Origin: Rhizobium binae
GTDB lineage: Bacteria > Pseudomonadota > Alphaproteobacteria > Rhizobiales > Rhizobiaceae
Direction: 5' to 3'
NCBI RefSeq assembly: GCF_017357225.1
Contig: NZ_CP071604.1
Coordinates: 685,001 to 749,000 of the forward strand
Length of the DNA: 64,000 nucleotides
The notes below the pieces were generated by a model. It was not told the origin of the DNA and ran no database searches. It worked only from the letters and a program-made list of their open reading frames with translations. The position numbers were made by a program, and so were the translations under genes. Shown one piece after another: positions 18,729 through 27,818 of the stretch; position 1 is the stretch's first letter, and every line of letters begins with the position of its first letter.

Positions 18729-19769
18729 CTAGGCCGCCGCCGAAGCGTCGCCTTCCTTCTCCTTGAGCTCGATCTGGCCTGAGTTGGCCAGGCGAATCGC
18801 TTCCTGCGCCACGGCGCGCCGGGCAATGGCGACCTCGCGCGGATTGACGCCGCCCATGCCGCTCTGCAGATCCGATTCGATCATGCGGCGCTGACGCGGG
18901 CTGATGGCGGAGAGAACCGATTCGCGGATCTCGGCCGGCGAGCCGCGCAGCGCGACAGTGAGCACGTCGGTCGAAATGTCGTTGAGGAGCAGGACGCGGC
19001 TGCGCTGCGGCATGTACATGAGGTCCTCGAAGAGGAAGATCTTCGGCCGGACCTTGTTGACCGCCTCGCGGCTGATCGATTCCAGCGAGGTGAGCAGCGT
19101 GTCGACCTGCGGCTTGTCGAGCTCGTTCATGAGGTCGGCGACCTTCGTCGAGCCGGCTGCGTTGCGTTCTGCCTCGATCTCGGCAAGCAGCGTCATCACC
19201 CGGTTCTCGATGATTTGCGCAGCCTTCGGGCTGACGGCCTTCATGTTGACGGTGCGGTTCATGATGTCGGCGCGGCGGTTGTCGGGAAGCTGCAGCAGCA
19301 CCTTGGCGCCGAAGGAGGAGGGCATCATCGAAAGGATATAGGCGACGGTCTGCGGATGTTCACGCAGCAGGAACTGCGCGACGAATGCCGGCTCCGCCTC
19401 GCTGAGGCGATCCCAGATCGAGGTCTCGTAGGCCTGGAACGCCGTGCGGCGACCGAGCAGGCTGTCGACCTCGTCGGGGGTCAGGCCTTCTTCCAGAATA
19501 GCCTCGATCGCTTTGGCATTGTCCATCAGTCCGGCGCCCTCGGTGAAGAGGTCCTCGAACTCGGAGACGAGCGACAGCAGTTCATCCGGCGGAATGGCGC
19601 GCAGCGACTGGGCGGATGCGATAATGGTCTGCAGCTCGGCCTGGGTAAAATATTTCAACAACCGGCCGGCGACACCCTTTCCCATGGCGAGAAGGACCGC
19701 CGCCGCCTTTTCAGCCTGGGTCAACGGTTTCCCGGCTAGCGCGCCGCCGAAATCGTCAAAGTCCATCAT
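18729..19769 (-). CDS. fliG: Flagellar motor switch protein FliG
   Basis: 346 residues. It forms the torque-generating part of the C ring, binding FliF at its N-terminus and facing MotA with its C-terminal domain. Seen: LTQAEKAAAVLLAMGKGVAGRLL at the start, a middle domain with FLLREHPQTVAYILSMM (EHPQT motif near residue 134), and a C-terminal domain with DLMYMPQRSRVLLLNDIS and the charged helix used for torque. Length is normal. Start MMDF at 19769; the second Met is possible. fliN is 27 bases upstream. Confidence 0.97.
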   Translation of the reverse strand: MMDFDDFGGALAGKPLTQAEKAAAVLLAMGKGVAGRLLKYFTQAELQTIIASAQSLRAIPPDELLSLVSEFEDLFTEGAGLMDNAKAIEAILEEGLTPDEVDSLLGRRTAFQAYETSIWDRLSEAEPAFVAQFLLREHPQTVAYILSMMPSSFGAKVLLQLPDNRRADIMNRTVNMKAVSPKAAQIIENRVMTLLAEIEAERNAAGSTKVADLMNELDKPQVDTLLTSLESISREAVNKVRPKIFLFEDLMYMPQRSRVLLLNDISTDVLTVALRGSPAEIRESVLSAISPRQRRMIESDLQSGMGGVNPREVAIARRAVAQEAIRLANSGQIELKEKEGDASAAA

Positions 19770-19796
19770 GGTCTAACCTCTCCGTCCCCACAGGGA

Positions 19797-20372
19797 TCAG
19801 GCTTTTTTTGTACTCATAACTTCTATCAGTTTTACGCCGAATCGGGTGTCGTCGTTATCAAGCACCGTAATCTCGCCGCGTGCAATCCGGCGGCCGTTCA
19901 CCATGATCTCGACAGGTTCGCCGATCTTCTTGTCGAGAGCGATCGTCGCCCCTTCGTTGAGATTCATCAGGCCGGAGACCTGCATCCGGCTGGTGCCGAG
20001 CATGATCTGGACATCGATCGGAATGTCCATGATCAGTTCGAAGTTCGACGTCAGCGCACTGCCGAGCGGGGCCGGCGACGCCTCGAACGAAGAGCTGCCG
20101 CCGAAATCCGTGCCTGCATTGCCAGCGCCGAAATCGCCGCCGAAATCGTCGCCGCCGAAAGGGGAATCCGAGATCTCGCCGCCAAAGGCGGCCAGATCCG
20201 TTCCTGCTCCGAAGGCATCATTCTCCAGGTCGCCGCCAAACTGCGACAGGTCGCCATCGGCATCCTGCTTCAGCACGCCGCGCAGATCGTCGATCGCCTG
20301 GTCGAGATCCGCTTCGCTGCCCGGCACATCCAGGGAGAGGTCACTGTTCTGCTGTGTTTTCTTCGTTGCCAT
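19797..20372 (-). CDS. fliN: Flagellar motor switch protein FliN with FG-rich N-terminal extension
   Basis: 191 residues. The C-terminal SpoA/FliN domain (about 110-187) has [15 protein letters not shown] and [18 protein letters not shown] and builds the base of the C ring and the docking site for FliH. Enteric FliN is about 137 residues; here there is an acidic, Phe/Gly-repeat N-terminal segment (about 40-95) with seven FG(G) units. It lies between fliM and fliG on the minus strand. Confidence 0.95.
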   Translation of the reverse strand: MATKKTQQNSDLSLDVPGSEADLDQAIDDLRGVLKQDADGDLSQFGGDLENDAFGAGTDLAAFGGEISDSPFGGDDFGGDFGAGNAGTDFGGSSSFEASPAPLGSALTSNFELIMDIPIDVQIMLGTSRMQVSGLMNLNEGATIALDKKIGEPVEIMVNGRRIARGEITVLDNDDTRFGVKLIEVMSTKKA

Positions 20373-20437
20373 GAAATTACTATTCCAGTTGAAACTTGCC
20401 TCAAACTGCCTTTGCAGCCCAAAAGCCAGAGAACCGA

Positions 20438-21388
20438 CTAATTCATTAAATGACGGATGAGTTCGTCATCAGAGTTCATCGTATCCTTGACGCGGACCAT
20501 GTAGTTTTCGCCTGAGCGGCCGAACTCGCAGACATACAATTCCTTGCTGTTGGCGCTGACCTCGACGCGCACCTCGCCGCTGTCGCGGAAGGGGATGACG
20601 TCGCCGACCATCAGCTTCGATATCGTCCGCAGTGTCAGGTCCTGCAGCCTGATCCTGGCCTCGAGCGTGACATGCGAGCGGCGCACCTGGTCGCCGAGCT
20701 GCTCCGTCCATTCAGGAGAGGCGCCGGCGGGCTGGCGCTTCGGCTTCGGCGGCGTCACCTTGGTCTTGAGCAGCGCCGTCTGCGGAACGATCAGCGAGAA
20801 TTCGGAAACGATGCCGGCAAGCGTGAGCGACATGTTGATGGCGGCGGCGAATTCGTCCGGCTTGTCTTCCGGCGGCCGGGCGCGCGTGTCATGGGCGTGC
20901 GGGGCCGAAAGGCTCGGTTCGAAACCGCCCGGCGCGTTGACCGCCGAGCGCAGCACCTTGGCGATCTTGTCGAACACCATGACCGCCAGATCGAGTTCGA
21001 TGATCGACAGCATCCGGTCGGCCGGCTCCTCGATCGTATCAGCGGTGGCGCCGAGCAGGTGCTCCATCAGCGTGATGACGAAACCATTGCCGCAGGCAAG
21101 CGTGATGTTCTGCGACCAGTTGCGCAACGTCGCATCGACGAGGGTGACGTTGGCGCTGAGGTCATCGATCAGGTGGTTCTTGTAGCCGATCTCGCAGCCG
21201 AGATAATTGACCGTCACATCGAGGCCGGTCTCGCTTTTGATGACATCGGGAAAGAACTCGCTGTAGACCTCGCCGAATGCGCTGCAGATCTTGGACACGC
21301 GGCCTCTGTCGCCAAGCCCGCCGGTCAGCTTGGCCAGAAGGGCAGGATCCATTGCCGGTTTGTCATGCGAAGCATCGCTCATGGTCAT
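20438..21388 (-). CDS. fliM: Flagellar motor switch protein FliM
   Basis: 316 residues from ATG 21388 (ATG 21382 is equally possible). C-ring protein that joins FliG and FliN and receives CheY. A CheC/FliM middle domain (about 45-225) and a C-terminal SpoA domain (about 235-312: [24 protein letters not shown]) are visible. The N-terminus ([12 protein letters not shown]) does not show the usual LSQxEIDALL CheY-binding motif of enteric FliM. It begins right at the motA stop, indicating coupling. Confidence 0.95.
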   Translation of the reverse strand: MTMSDASHDKPAMDPALLAKLTGGLGDRGRVSKICSAFGEVYSEFFPDVIKSETGLDVTVNYLGCEIGYKNHLIDDLSANVTLVDATLRNWSQNITLACGNGFVITLMEHLLGATADTIEEPADRMLSIIELDLAVMVFDKIAKVLRSAVNAPGGFEPSLSAPHAHDTRARPPEDKPDEFAAAINMSLTLAGIVSEFSLIVPQTALLKTKVTPPKPKRQPAGASPEWTEQLGDQVRRSHVTLEARIRLQDLTLRTISKLMVGDVIPFRDSGEVRVEVSANSKELYVCEFGRSGENYMVRVKDTMNSDDELIRHLMN

Positions 21389-22261
21389 TTAAGCCGCCTT
21401 GTTTTCGCCGCCTGGGTTCATCATTTCCTGTTCGACGGCGTCGATGGACGGACGCTCGTAAGCCGAGATCGTCTTGCGGCCGTATTCGAGAGCGACCTGC
21501 GGCACCGAACCGTTCATATAGGCCAGCAGGGTCTGCTTGACGATGACGTAGAGGCGATGCTGCTTGTTGCGGACGACCTTGATCTGGGAGACCAGCGGCG
21601 AGCAGACGCAGTAGGACAACAGAATGCCGAGGAAGGTGCCGACGAGCGCCGAGCCGATCAGGTGGCCGAGCACCTCGGGCGAATCGTTGATGTGGGCCAT
21701 CGCCTTGATGACGCCGAGAACGGCCGCGACGATACCGATCGCCGGGAAGGAGTCGCCCATGATCTGGATCGCGTGGTAGGGCTTCATCTTGTCGTGCATG
21801 ATGGTGTTGAGCTCTTCATCCATCAGCGCCTCGATTTCGTGGCTGCGGGCGTTGCCGATGATGATCAGGCGGACGTAATCGCAGATGAAGGCCGTCAGTT
21901 CCTTGTTCTTCAGAACCGTCGGCGCCTGCTGGAAGATCGTCGATTCGGCCGGATTGTCGATATGGGCTTCGATTTCGTTTCGCGACTTGGTGCGCAGGTC
22001 GCGCATCAGCGAATAAAGCACGCCGAGCGTGTCGAGATAATTGCGCTCCTTCGGCACGGCATGCTTGAAGGCTTCGCCGAGCGCCTTGCCGGAATCCTTC
22101 ACCACCTTCATCGGGTTGGCCATGATGAAGCTGCCGAGGCCGGCGCCCCCGATGATGAGAAATTCGAAGGGCTGGAACAGCGCATCCACTTCGCCGCCCA
22201 TCGCCATGAAGCTGCCGACGATACAGCCGCAGGTCACTATAAATCCGATAATGATGTTCAT
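21389..22261 (-). CDS. motA: Flagellar stator protein MotA
   Basis: 290 residues from ATG 22261 (MNIIIGF); the frame stays open upstream but those residues are not hydrophobic and lack homology-like features. MotA with MotB forms the proton-driven stator. Four membrane helices are visible, the first at the very start, and a large cytoplasmic loop with [13 protein letters not shown], the region that faces FliG. The conserved [18 protein letters not shown] segment near residue 170 contains the functional Pro. First gene of the minus-strand motA-fliM-fliN-fliG-flhB unit. Confidence 0.96.
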   Translation of the reverse strand: MNIIIGFIVTCGCIVGSFMAMGGEVDALFQPFEFLIIGGAGLGSFIMANPMKVVKDSGKALGEAFKHAVPKERNYLDTLGVLYSLMRDLRTKSRNEIEAHIDNPAESTIFQQAPTVLKNKELTAFICDYVRLIIIGNARSHEIEALMDEELNTIMHDKMKPYHAIQIMGDSFPAIGIVAAVLGVIKAMAHINDSPEVLGHLIGSALVGTFLGILLSYCVCSPLVSQIKVVRNKQHRLYVIVKQTLLAYMNGSVPQVALEYGRKTISAYERPSIDAVEQEMMNPGGENKAA

Positions 22262-22514
22262 CGTCAGCCCAATCTGAACGTTGCTTTTCTTTGAGACGGA
22301 TAGGGTTTCTGCCTTGCGTGAGGCTGATGAACGGGCCGCATGCGGGCTTTGCAGCCTACCAGCTTCGCGCAAGCATCTGTCGTCAATCTGAAGGAGACGA
22401 ATGGGCGTTCGCGCCCGTTTCTGAGATGCCGCCTCAGCGAAATTCCGGCCGAACCAGATCAGACGACGCCCGGCTTTTCGTTCCGTTCATCGCCAATGCT
22501 TGGAGCGTTCCGAC
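22262..22514. promoter_or_regulatory. Divergent promoter region motA / flgF
   Basis: A 253-base gap between divergently read motA and flgF that should carry both promoters. I find an AAGGAG run near 22390 and a small GGGCG(TTC)GCGCCC hairpin near 22404-22420. No copy of the flagellin-promoter box is apparent. Confidence 0.4.
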
Positions 22515-23249
22515 ATGCAATCCGGTCTTTATGTTTCTCTGTCGTCGCAGATGGCTCTCGAAAAGCGCCTGAACACCATCGCAGACAATATGGCCAACGT
22601 GAACACGACCGGTTTTCGCGCCACCGAGGTTAAGTTCGACGAGATGGTGGCGGCCACCAAGAACAAGCTGAACACCAAGGTTGCCTTCGTCTCCCAGGGT
22701 AATGATTATCTGAACGAGCAAAGCGGTGAGCTGCAGCACACCGGCAACATGCTCGATTTCGCCGTCAAGGGCGATGCCTGGTTTTCGCTCGATACGCCGG
22801 CAGGCCGCGTGCTGACGCGCGACGGCCGCTTCACCCTGAAAGAAACCGGCGAGCTCGTCTCGATCCGCGGCTATCCGGTTCTCGACGCCGGCGGCGCACC
22901 GATCCAGCTCGATACGAAAGCCGGCGAGCCGGCGGTCGGCACCGACGGCATCATCTATCAGGCCGGCCGTCAGGTCGGATCGCTCGGGCTGTTCGAGGCC
23001 GATATCAGCAAGGGTTACCTGCGTTACGAAAACAGCGGCATCATGACCACCGACCAACCGCGCGCCGTGGTCGACCGCTTCAATGTCGGCGTCGAGCAGG
23101 GATATCTGGAAAACTCCAACGTCAACGCCATGCGCGAGATTACCCAGCTGATCGAGGTCAACCGCGCCTTCGAGAGCATCTCGTCGCTGATGCGCGACAG
23201 CGAAGATTCATTCAAGGAAGCCGTGCAGACGCTCGGGGGCAGCCGCTAA
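22515..23249 (+). CDS. flgF: Flagellar proximal rod protein FlgF
   Basis: 244 residues from ATG 22515 (MQSGLYVSLS). Rod proteins share an N-terminal motif, here NTIADNMANVNTTGF, and a C-terminal coiled segment, here GYLENSNVNAMREITQLIEVNRAFE; both ends pair in the rod. Length fits FlgF. Starts the flgF-fliI unit on the plus strand. Confidence 0.95.
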   Translation: MQSGLYVSLSSQMALEKRLNTIADNMANVNTTGFRATEVKFDEMVAATKNKLNTKVAFVSQGNDYLNEQSGELQHTGNMLDFAVKGDAWFSLDTPAGRVLTRDGRFTLKETGELVSIRGYPVLDAGGAPIQLDTKAGEPAVGTDGIIYQAGRQVGSLGLFEADISKGYLRYENSGIMTTDQPRAVVDRFNVGVEQGYLENSNVNAMREITQLIEVNRAFESISSLMRDSEDSFKEAVQTLGGSR

Positions 23250-23252
23250 AAC

Positions 23253-24647
23253 ATGAGCACGCTACTGTCCGAGGACGGCCTTTCCCCGAAGCTGGCGCAT
23301 CTGGCGGGTCTCGTCGACCAATATGCATCGCCGGAGTTCGCGGTGGCCCATGGCGGTCGCGTGCAGACCATTGCCGCCGGCCACTACACCGTTCGCGGTC
23401 TTTCCCGCCATGTTCGTCTCGGCGAGTTCGTGGCGCATAAATCGGCCTCCGGCGTCCATCTCGGCGAGGTCGTTCGTGTCGAGCCGGAGCTGATCTACGT
23501 CTGCCCGATCGAACCCGGCGAGCCGATCGGCATTGATGATACCGTTATCCGCAAGGGCGCCTTCCGCATTTCGCCGTCCGACAGCTGGTGCGGGCGCACC
23601 GTCAATTCGCTCTGCGAGCCGATCGACGGGCAGGGTCCGATCACCGAGGGCCTCGATCGCCGCTCGATCTCCAACACTGCGCCGCCGTCGATGACCCGCC
23701 AGCGGGTCGGGACCGGTTTCAAGACCGGCGTGCGCGCGATCGACATCTTCTCGCCGCTCTGCCTCGGGCAGCGCCTCGGCATTTTCGCCGGATCCGGCGT
23801 CGGCAAGTCGACGCTTCTGTCCATGCTCGCCCGTGCCGACGCCTTCGACAAGGTTGTCATCGCGCTCGTCGGCGAACGCGGCCGCGAGGTGCGCGAGTTC
23901 ATCGAGGATACGCTCGGCAGCAACATGAAGAAGGCGATTGCCGTCGTCGCCACCAGTGACGAGAGCCCGATGCTGCGCAAGATGGCGCCGCTGACGGCGA
24001 TCACCATTGCCGAGCATTTCCGCGACAAGGGCGAGAACGTCCTCTTCATCGTCGACAGCGTCACCCGTTTCGCCCATGCGATCCGCGAGGTGGCAACCGC
24101 CTCCGGCGAGCCGCCGATCGCGCGCGGTTATCCCGCGTCGGTCTTCACCGAACTGCCGCGCCTGCTGGAACGCGCCGGTCCTGGCCCCGAGGGCACCGGC
24201 ACGATTACCGCGATCATCTCGATCCTTGTCGACGGCGACAATCACAACGACCCGATCGCTGATTCGACGCGCGGCATCCTCGACGGTCATATCGTCCTGC
24301 AGCGCAGCCTCGCCGAAGAGGGGCGGTATCCGCCGATCGATCCGCTCGCCTCGATCTCGCGTCTTGCCCGCAAGGCCTGGACGTCGGACCAGGAAAAGCT
24401 GGTATCGCGGCTGAAAGTGCTAATTCACCGCTTCGAGGAGACGCGAGACTTGCGCCTGATCGGCGGTTACCGCCAGGGCGCCGATCCCGATCTCGACATG
24501 GCGGTCAAGCAGGTCCCCATCATCTACGACGTCCTGAAACAGGCGCCGGGCGATCGTGAATCGGTCGACGCCTTTGCTGACCTCGCCGGCGCGCTGAAGG
24601 CCGCAGCCGGCATGGGCAATCAGGGCGCACCCATCCAGAGGAGATAG
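23253..24647 (+). CDS. fliI: Flagellum-specific ATPase FliI
   Basis: 464 residues. Hexameric ATPase that unloads chaperoned substrates at the export gate. Walker A GSGVGKST at about 180-187, Walker B VLFIVDSVTRFAHA near 265-278, and the Q-loop/arginine-finger region GTITAIISILVDGDNHNDPIADS. Follows flgF by three bases. FliH, its usual neighbour, is absent here; a FliH-like gene is at 38621. Confidence 0.97.
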   Translation: MSTLLSEDGLSPKLAHLAGLVDQYASPEFAVAHGGRVQTIAAGHYTVRGLSRHVRLGEFVAHKSASGVHLGEVVRVEPELIYVCPIEPGEPIGIDDTVIRKGAFRISPSDSWCGRTVNSLCEPIDGQGPITEGLDRRSISNTAPPSMTRQRVGTGFKTGVRAIDIFSPLCLGQRLGIFAGSGVGKSTLLSMLARADAFDKVVIALVGERGREVREFIEDTLGSNMKKAIAVVATSDESPMLRKMAPLTAITIAEHFRDKGENVLFIVDSVTRFAHAIREVATASGEPPIARGYPASVFTELPRLLERAGPGPEGTGTITAIISILVDGDNHNDPIADSTRGILDGHIVLQRSLAEEGRYPPIDPLASISRLARKAWTSDQEKLVSRLKVLIHRFEETRDLRLIGGYRQGADPDLDMAVKQVPIIYDVLKQAPGDRESVDAFADLAGALKAAAGMGNQGAPIQRR

Positions 24648-24649
24648 AC

Positions 24650-25192
24650 GTGGTTGAATTCGACGACGAACGCATTGCTTCGCTGAAGCAGCGCAGGAAG
24701 GCCGCCATGCTGGATCGGTTTCTCACCTACACCGGCCTGGCGCTTGCCGGCGCTTCGGCCTTTTTCCCCTGGTACGTCTTCTTCAATGCCGACAAGTTCG
24801 GCATCAATGTCGCCGCCAGCAGCAATTCGCGCGATCTGCCGGATTGGCCGGCCCGCAACGTCTTCAGCGTCTCGCCGCTGGCCATGGTCAACAAGAATGA
24901 GGCAACCAAGAAGGTTCCGCCGATCGATCCGCTGACGACGGCAACGGTTTCCGATCTCGGCAAAGCACGCGATGGCGGCGACTTGCAGGAAGAGCAGCCG
25001 TTCCCCGGCAAATCTTCCTTCCGCCTGCTGCATGTCTCCAACGGCCGGGCGTTAATCGAGGACCCCTCGGGCATGTATGTGGTGCGTATCGGCTCGATCC
25101 TGCCCGACGAAAGCCGCCTTGCGACGCTGGAGCAGCGGGACGGCAAGTGGGTGATCATTACTTCGAAGGGTGAGATCTACAAGAACGACTGA
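24650..25192 (+). CDS. Conserved membrane-anchored protein after fliI, function unknown
   Basis: 180 residues starting at GTG 24650, with AGAGGAG six bases upstream and only two bases after the fliI stop. Near the N-terminus KQRRKAAML precedes one hydrophobic stretch (about 23-42, LTYTGLALAGASAFFPWYVF). A Pro/Asp/Lys-rich middle follows, then a compact strand-rich C-terminal module (about 125-180) with SFRLLHVSNGRALIEDPSG, RIGSILPDESRLATLEQRDG and KWVIITSKGEIY. That end resembles small beta modules of periplasmic envelope proteins. Coupling to fliI suggests an export or basal-body role. FliJ is not a good match; a better FliJ candidate is at 53316. Confidence 0.8.
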   Translation: MVEFDDERIASLKQRRKAAMLDRFLTYTGLALAGASAFFPWYVFFNADKFGINVAASSNSRDLPDWPARNVFSVSPLAMVNKNEATKKVPPIDPLTTATVSDLGKARDGGDLQEEQPFPGKSSFRLLHVSNGRALIEDPSGMYVVRIGSILPDESRLATLEQRDGKWVIITSKGEIYKND

Positions 25193-25216
25193 ACCTCTTC
25201 GCAAGCCGATGGCAAC

Positions 25217-25254
25217 AGGGGCTCCGCCGCAAACCGGCAGGAGCCCCTCTCTTT
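25217..25254 (+). terminator. Terminator after the flgF-fliI unit
   Basis: Nine-bp stem AGGGGCTCC / GGAGCCCCT around an inner GCCG/CGGC stem, followed by CTCTTT. It separates the flgF-fliI unit from flgB. Confidence 0.75.
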
Positions 25255-25289
25255 GCGGCCTCGCCGAGAAAGCGCCGCCCAGCCCGGTT

Positions 25290-25301
25290 TCCGGTAAGTC
25301 C
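25290..25301 (+). promoter_or_regulatory. TCCGGTAAGTCC box upstream of flgB
   Basis: Differs by one base from the box before flaA (TCCGGTATGTCC). It is 62 bases before the flgB start and just after the fliI-unit terminator, so it probably marks the promoter of the long flgB-fliP operon. Confidence 0.5.
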
Positions 25302-25351
25302 CACGCAAGATTACCGCACTAGGTTCGGGTTGGTAAAAACGGAGAGTTCTC

Positions 25352-25744
25352 ATGCAACCGATCCAACTTTTCGACTTGGCTTCGCGACAGGCGGAATGGC
25401 TGACGATCCGTCAGCAGGTTGTCGCGGGCAATATCGCGAATGCGAATACCCCGAAATTCCACGCCAAGGACGTCACGCCTTTTGACGCCGTGCTTGAGAA
25501 GTCCGACATTACCATGGCGCGCACCAACCCGGCGCACTTCAGCGGCAACGATTTCAGCGAGACCGGCGATATCGACGTCAAGGACGCCGCGCTCGACCAG
25601 GAAATCGGCATTCAGGAATCCGGCAACACCGTCGGACTGGCCGAGGAGCTTTCGAAGTCGGGTGACATCAAACGCCAGTACGATCTTAACACCTCGCTGG
25701 TCAGCTCCTTCAACCGCATGATGCTGATGACCGTCAGGAAGTAA
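25352..25744 (+). CDS. flgB: Flagellar proximal rod protein FlgB
   Basis: 130 residues. Rod protein at the MS-ring junction. The rod motif is [18 protein letters not shown] near residue 28, and the C-terminal helix is [18 protein letters not shown]. Preceded by CGGAGAG five bases before ATG. First gene of the flgB-fliP operon. Confidence 0.95.
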   Translation: MQPIQLFDLASRQAEWLTIRQQVVAGNIANANTPKFHAKDVTPFDAVLEKSDITMARTNPAHFSGNDFSETGDIDVKDAALDQEIGIQESGNTVGLAEELSKSGDIKRQYDLNTSLVSSFNRMMLMTVRK

Positions 25745-25749
25745 TTGTC

Positions 25750-26166
25750 ATGGATCCGCTTTCCGCAGCTATGAAAATCGCCGGTTCGGGGCTCGAGGCG
25801 CAATCGACGCGTCTGCGCATCGTCTCGGAAAACATCGCCAACGCCCGTTCGACCGGCGACACGCCCGGCGCCGATCCCTATCGTCGCAAGACGATCACCT
25901 TCGGCCAGCAGATGGACCGCGTAAGCGGCGTCGAGACGGTCAACGTCAAGAAGGTCGGTGTCGACGAGGGCGATTTCAGCACCGAATTCGACCCCAGCAA
26001 CCCGGCGGCGGACGCCAAGGGCGTCGTCAAGCTGCCGAACGTCAACGTGCTGGTCGAGATGGCCGACATGCGTGAAGCCAACCGCTCCTACGACGCCAAC
26101 CTGCAGACCATCAAGCAGACCCGCGACCTCATCTCGTCCACGATCGATCTTCTGAAGAGCCAATAA
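25750..26166 (+). CDS. flgC: Flagellar proximal rod protein FlgC
   Basis: 138 residues. The rod motif is [25 protein letters not shown] near residue 26, where the DPYRRK string is typical of FlgC. The C-terminus has [23 protein letters not shown]. Five bases after flgB. Confidence 0.96.
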   Translation: MDPLSAAMKIAGSGLEAQSTRLRIVSENIANARSTGDTPGADPYRRKTITFGQQMDRVSGVETVNVKKVGVDEGDFSTEFDPSNPAADAKGVVKLPNVNVLVEMADMREANRSYDANLQTIKQTRDLISSTIDLLKSQ

Positions 26167-26169
26167 TAA

Positions 26170-26511
26170 ATGATCAGCAGCGTCCAGAATGTCAGCAACC
26201 TCTCGATGACCCGCGCGCTCGGCGCCGTCGACACCGAGAATTCCGCCTCATCGTCCGCAACGACCATGCCCGGCACCGCGGGTGCGGCCAACGGCATGAG
26301 CTTCGCCTCCGTCATGGGCAACATGGCGACCGAAGCCGTCAACAGCCTGAAAGGCGCTGAAAGCATGTCCTTTGCCGGCATCAAGGGCACGGCGACGACC
26401 CGTGAAGTCGTCGATTCCATGCTTCAGGCCGAGCAGACGCTGCAGACCGCGATTGCCATCCGCGACAAGGTCGTCTCGGCCTTTCTCGAAGTCACCAAGA
26501 TGCAGATGTAA
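26170..26511 (+). CDS. fliE: Flagellar hook-basal body adaptor FliE
   Basis: 113 residues. FliE joins the MS ring to the rod and is the first rod-type export substrate. The C-terminal half carries the family pattern SFAGIKGTATTREVVDSMLQAEQTLQ, followed by IRDKVVSAFLEVTKMQM. The N-terminal half is a Ser/Ala/Gly-rich low-complexity stretch. Three bases after flgC. Confidence 0.95.
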   Translation: MISSVQNVSNLSMTRALGAVDTENSASSSATTMPGTAGAANGMSFASVMGNMATEAVNSLKGAESMSFAGIKGTATTREVVDSMLQAEQTLQTAIAIRDKVVSAFLEVTKMQM

Positions 26512-26530
26512 CTGATTTGAGGACGAACAC

Positions 26531-27319
26531 ATGAGAGCGCTCGCCATTGCAGCAACGGGCATGGATGCCCAGCAGACCAATCTGGAAGTCATCGCCAACA
26601 ACATCGCCAACATCAACACCACAGGCTTCAAACGCGCCCGCGCCGAGTTCACCGATCTGCTCTATCAGACCGAACGCGCCAAGGGTGTTGCCAACCGCGC
26701 CAACCAGGCCGTGGTCCCGGAAGGCGCCAATATCGGTCTCGGCGTTCAGACGTCGGCGGTGCGCAATCTGCATCTCCAGGGCGAACTCACCCAGACCGGC
26801 AACGATCTCGACGTGGCGCTGATCGGCAAGGGCTTCTTCCAGATCCAGTCGACCGACGGCACCACGCTCTATACCCGCGCCGGCGCCTTCAACAAGAACG
26901 ACCAGGGCCAGCTCGTCACGATCGATGGCTATGAAGTCCTGCCGGGCATCACCGTGCCGCAGGGTTCGACCGAACTGACCATCAGCCGCTCCGGCGAGGT
27001 CTCGGTCAAGCTGCCCGGCCAGACCACCACGACCGTGCTTGGTCAGCTGACGCTTGCCGACTTCGTCAACGAGGCGGGCCTCCAGCCGATCGGCGACAAC
27101 CTCTTCCAGGAAACGGCGGCTTCCGGCGAGGCTGTCGTCGGCAGTCCCGATGAGGAAGGCTTCGCTTACATGAAGCAGGGCTATCTGGAGTCCTCGAACG
27201 TCGACCCGGTGAAGGAAATCACCGAGCTGATATCGGCCCAGCGCGCTTACGAAATGAACTCCAAGGTGATCACCACCGCTGATGAAATGGCCTCCATCGT
27301 CAGCAAGAACCTGAAGTAA
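26531..27319 (+). CDS. flgG: Flagellar distal rod protein FlgG
   Basis: 262 residues, the normal FlgG length. N-terminal rod motif [18 protein letters not shown] near residue 22; C-terminal [29 protein letters not shown] near 215. FlgG forms the distal rod through the peptidoglycan and outer membrane rings. Confidence 0.97.
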   Translation: MRALAIAATGMDAQQTNLEVIANNIANINTTGFKRARAEFTDLLYQTERAKGVANRANQAVVPEGANIGLGVQTSAVRNLHLQGELTQTGNDLDVALIGKGFFQIQSTDGTTLYTRAGAFNKNDQGQLVTIDGYEVLPGITVPQGSTELTISRSGEVSVKLPGQTTTTVLGQLTLADFVNEAGLQPIGDNLFQETAASGEAVVGSPDEEGFAYMKQGYLESSNVDPVKEITELISAQRAYEMNSKVITTADEMASIVSKNLK

Positions 27320-27335
27320 AGGGAAGGGCCGAAAC

Positions 27336-27818
27336 ATGATGTTTTGCCGGGCAGGACACATCTCGGGATGGGTGGCGGCAGCCATGATCGCAATCGCGGG
27401 GATCGTGGTGCCCGCAGGCGCCGACGCCGGCATGGGTTATGCCGTCGTCCCGACGACAATCATCTACCCCGGCGATACATTGTCGGCCAGCCAGCTTCAG
27501 GAGGTCGAGGTCACCAACCCCAACCTTGCCGGCGATTTTGCCAAATCCATTTCCCAGGTCGAAGGCCTGGTCTCCAAGCGCACGCTGTTGCCGGGCCGCA
27601 CCATTGCGATTTCGGGTCTGCGCGAACCCTATACGGTAACACGCGGCTCTTCGATCCGCCTGGTCTTCTCGCTCGGCGCAATGACGATCTCGGCCGCCGG
27701 CACGCCGCTCGAAGACGGCGCCACCGGGCAGCTCATCCGCGCGCGCAATATGGATTCCGGCGTCATCGTCAGCGGCACGGTGCTTGCGGACGGCACGGTC
27801 CATGTGAGGGCAAAATGA
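27336..27818 (+). CDS. flgA: Flagellar P-ring assembly chaperone FlgA
   Basis: 160 residues, with a hydrophobic signal-like N-terminus (WVAAAMIAIAGIVVPAGADA). It is the periplasmic chaperone for FlgI. SAF-like C-terminal domain: TVTRGSSIRLVFSLGAMTISAAG and HVRAK at the end. Shorter than enteric FlgA (about 219) but matching the C-terminal part used in alphaproteobacteria. Its stop overlaps flgI. Confidence 0.93.
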   Translation: MMFCRAGHISGWVAAAMIAIAGIVVPAGADAGMGYAVVPTTIIYPGDTLSASQLQEVEVTNPNLAGDFAKSISQVEGLVSKRTLLPGRTIAISGLREPYTVTRGSSIRLVFSLGAMTISAAGTPLEDGATGQLIRARNMDSGVIVSGTVLADGTVHVRAK

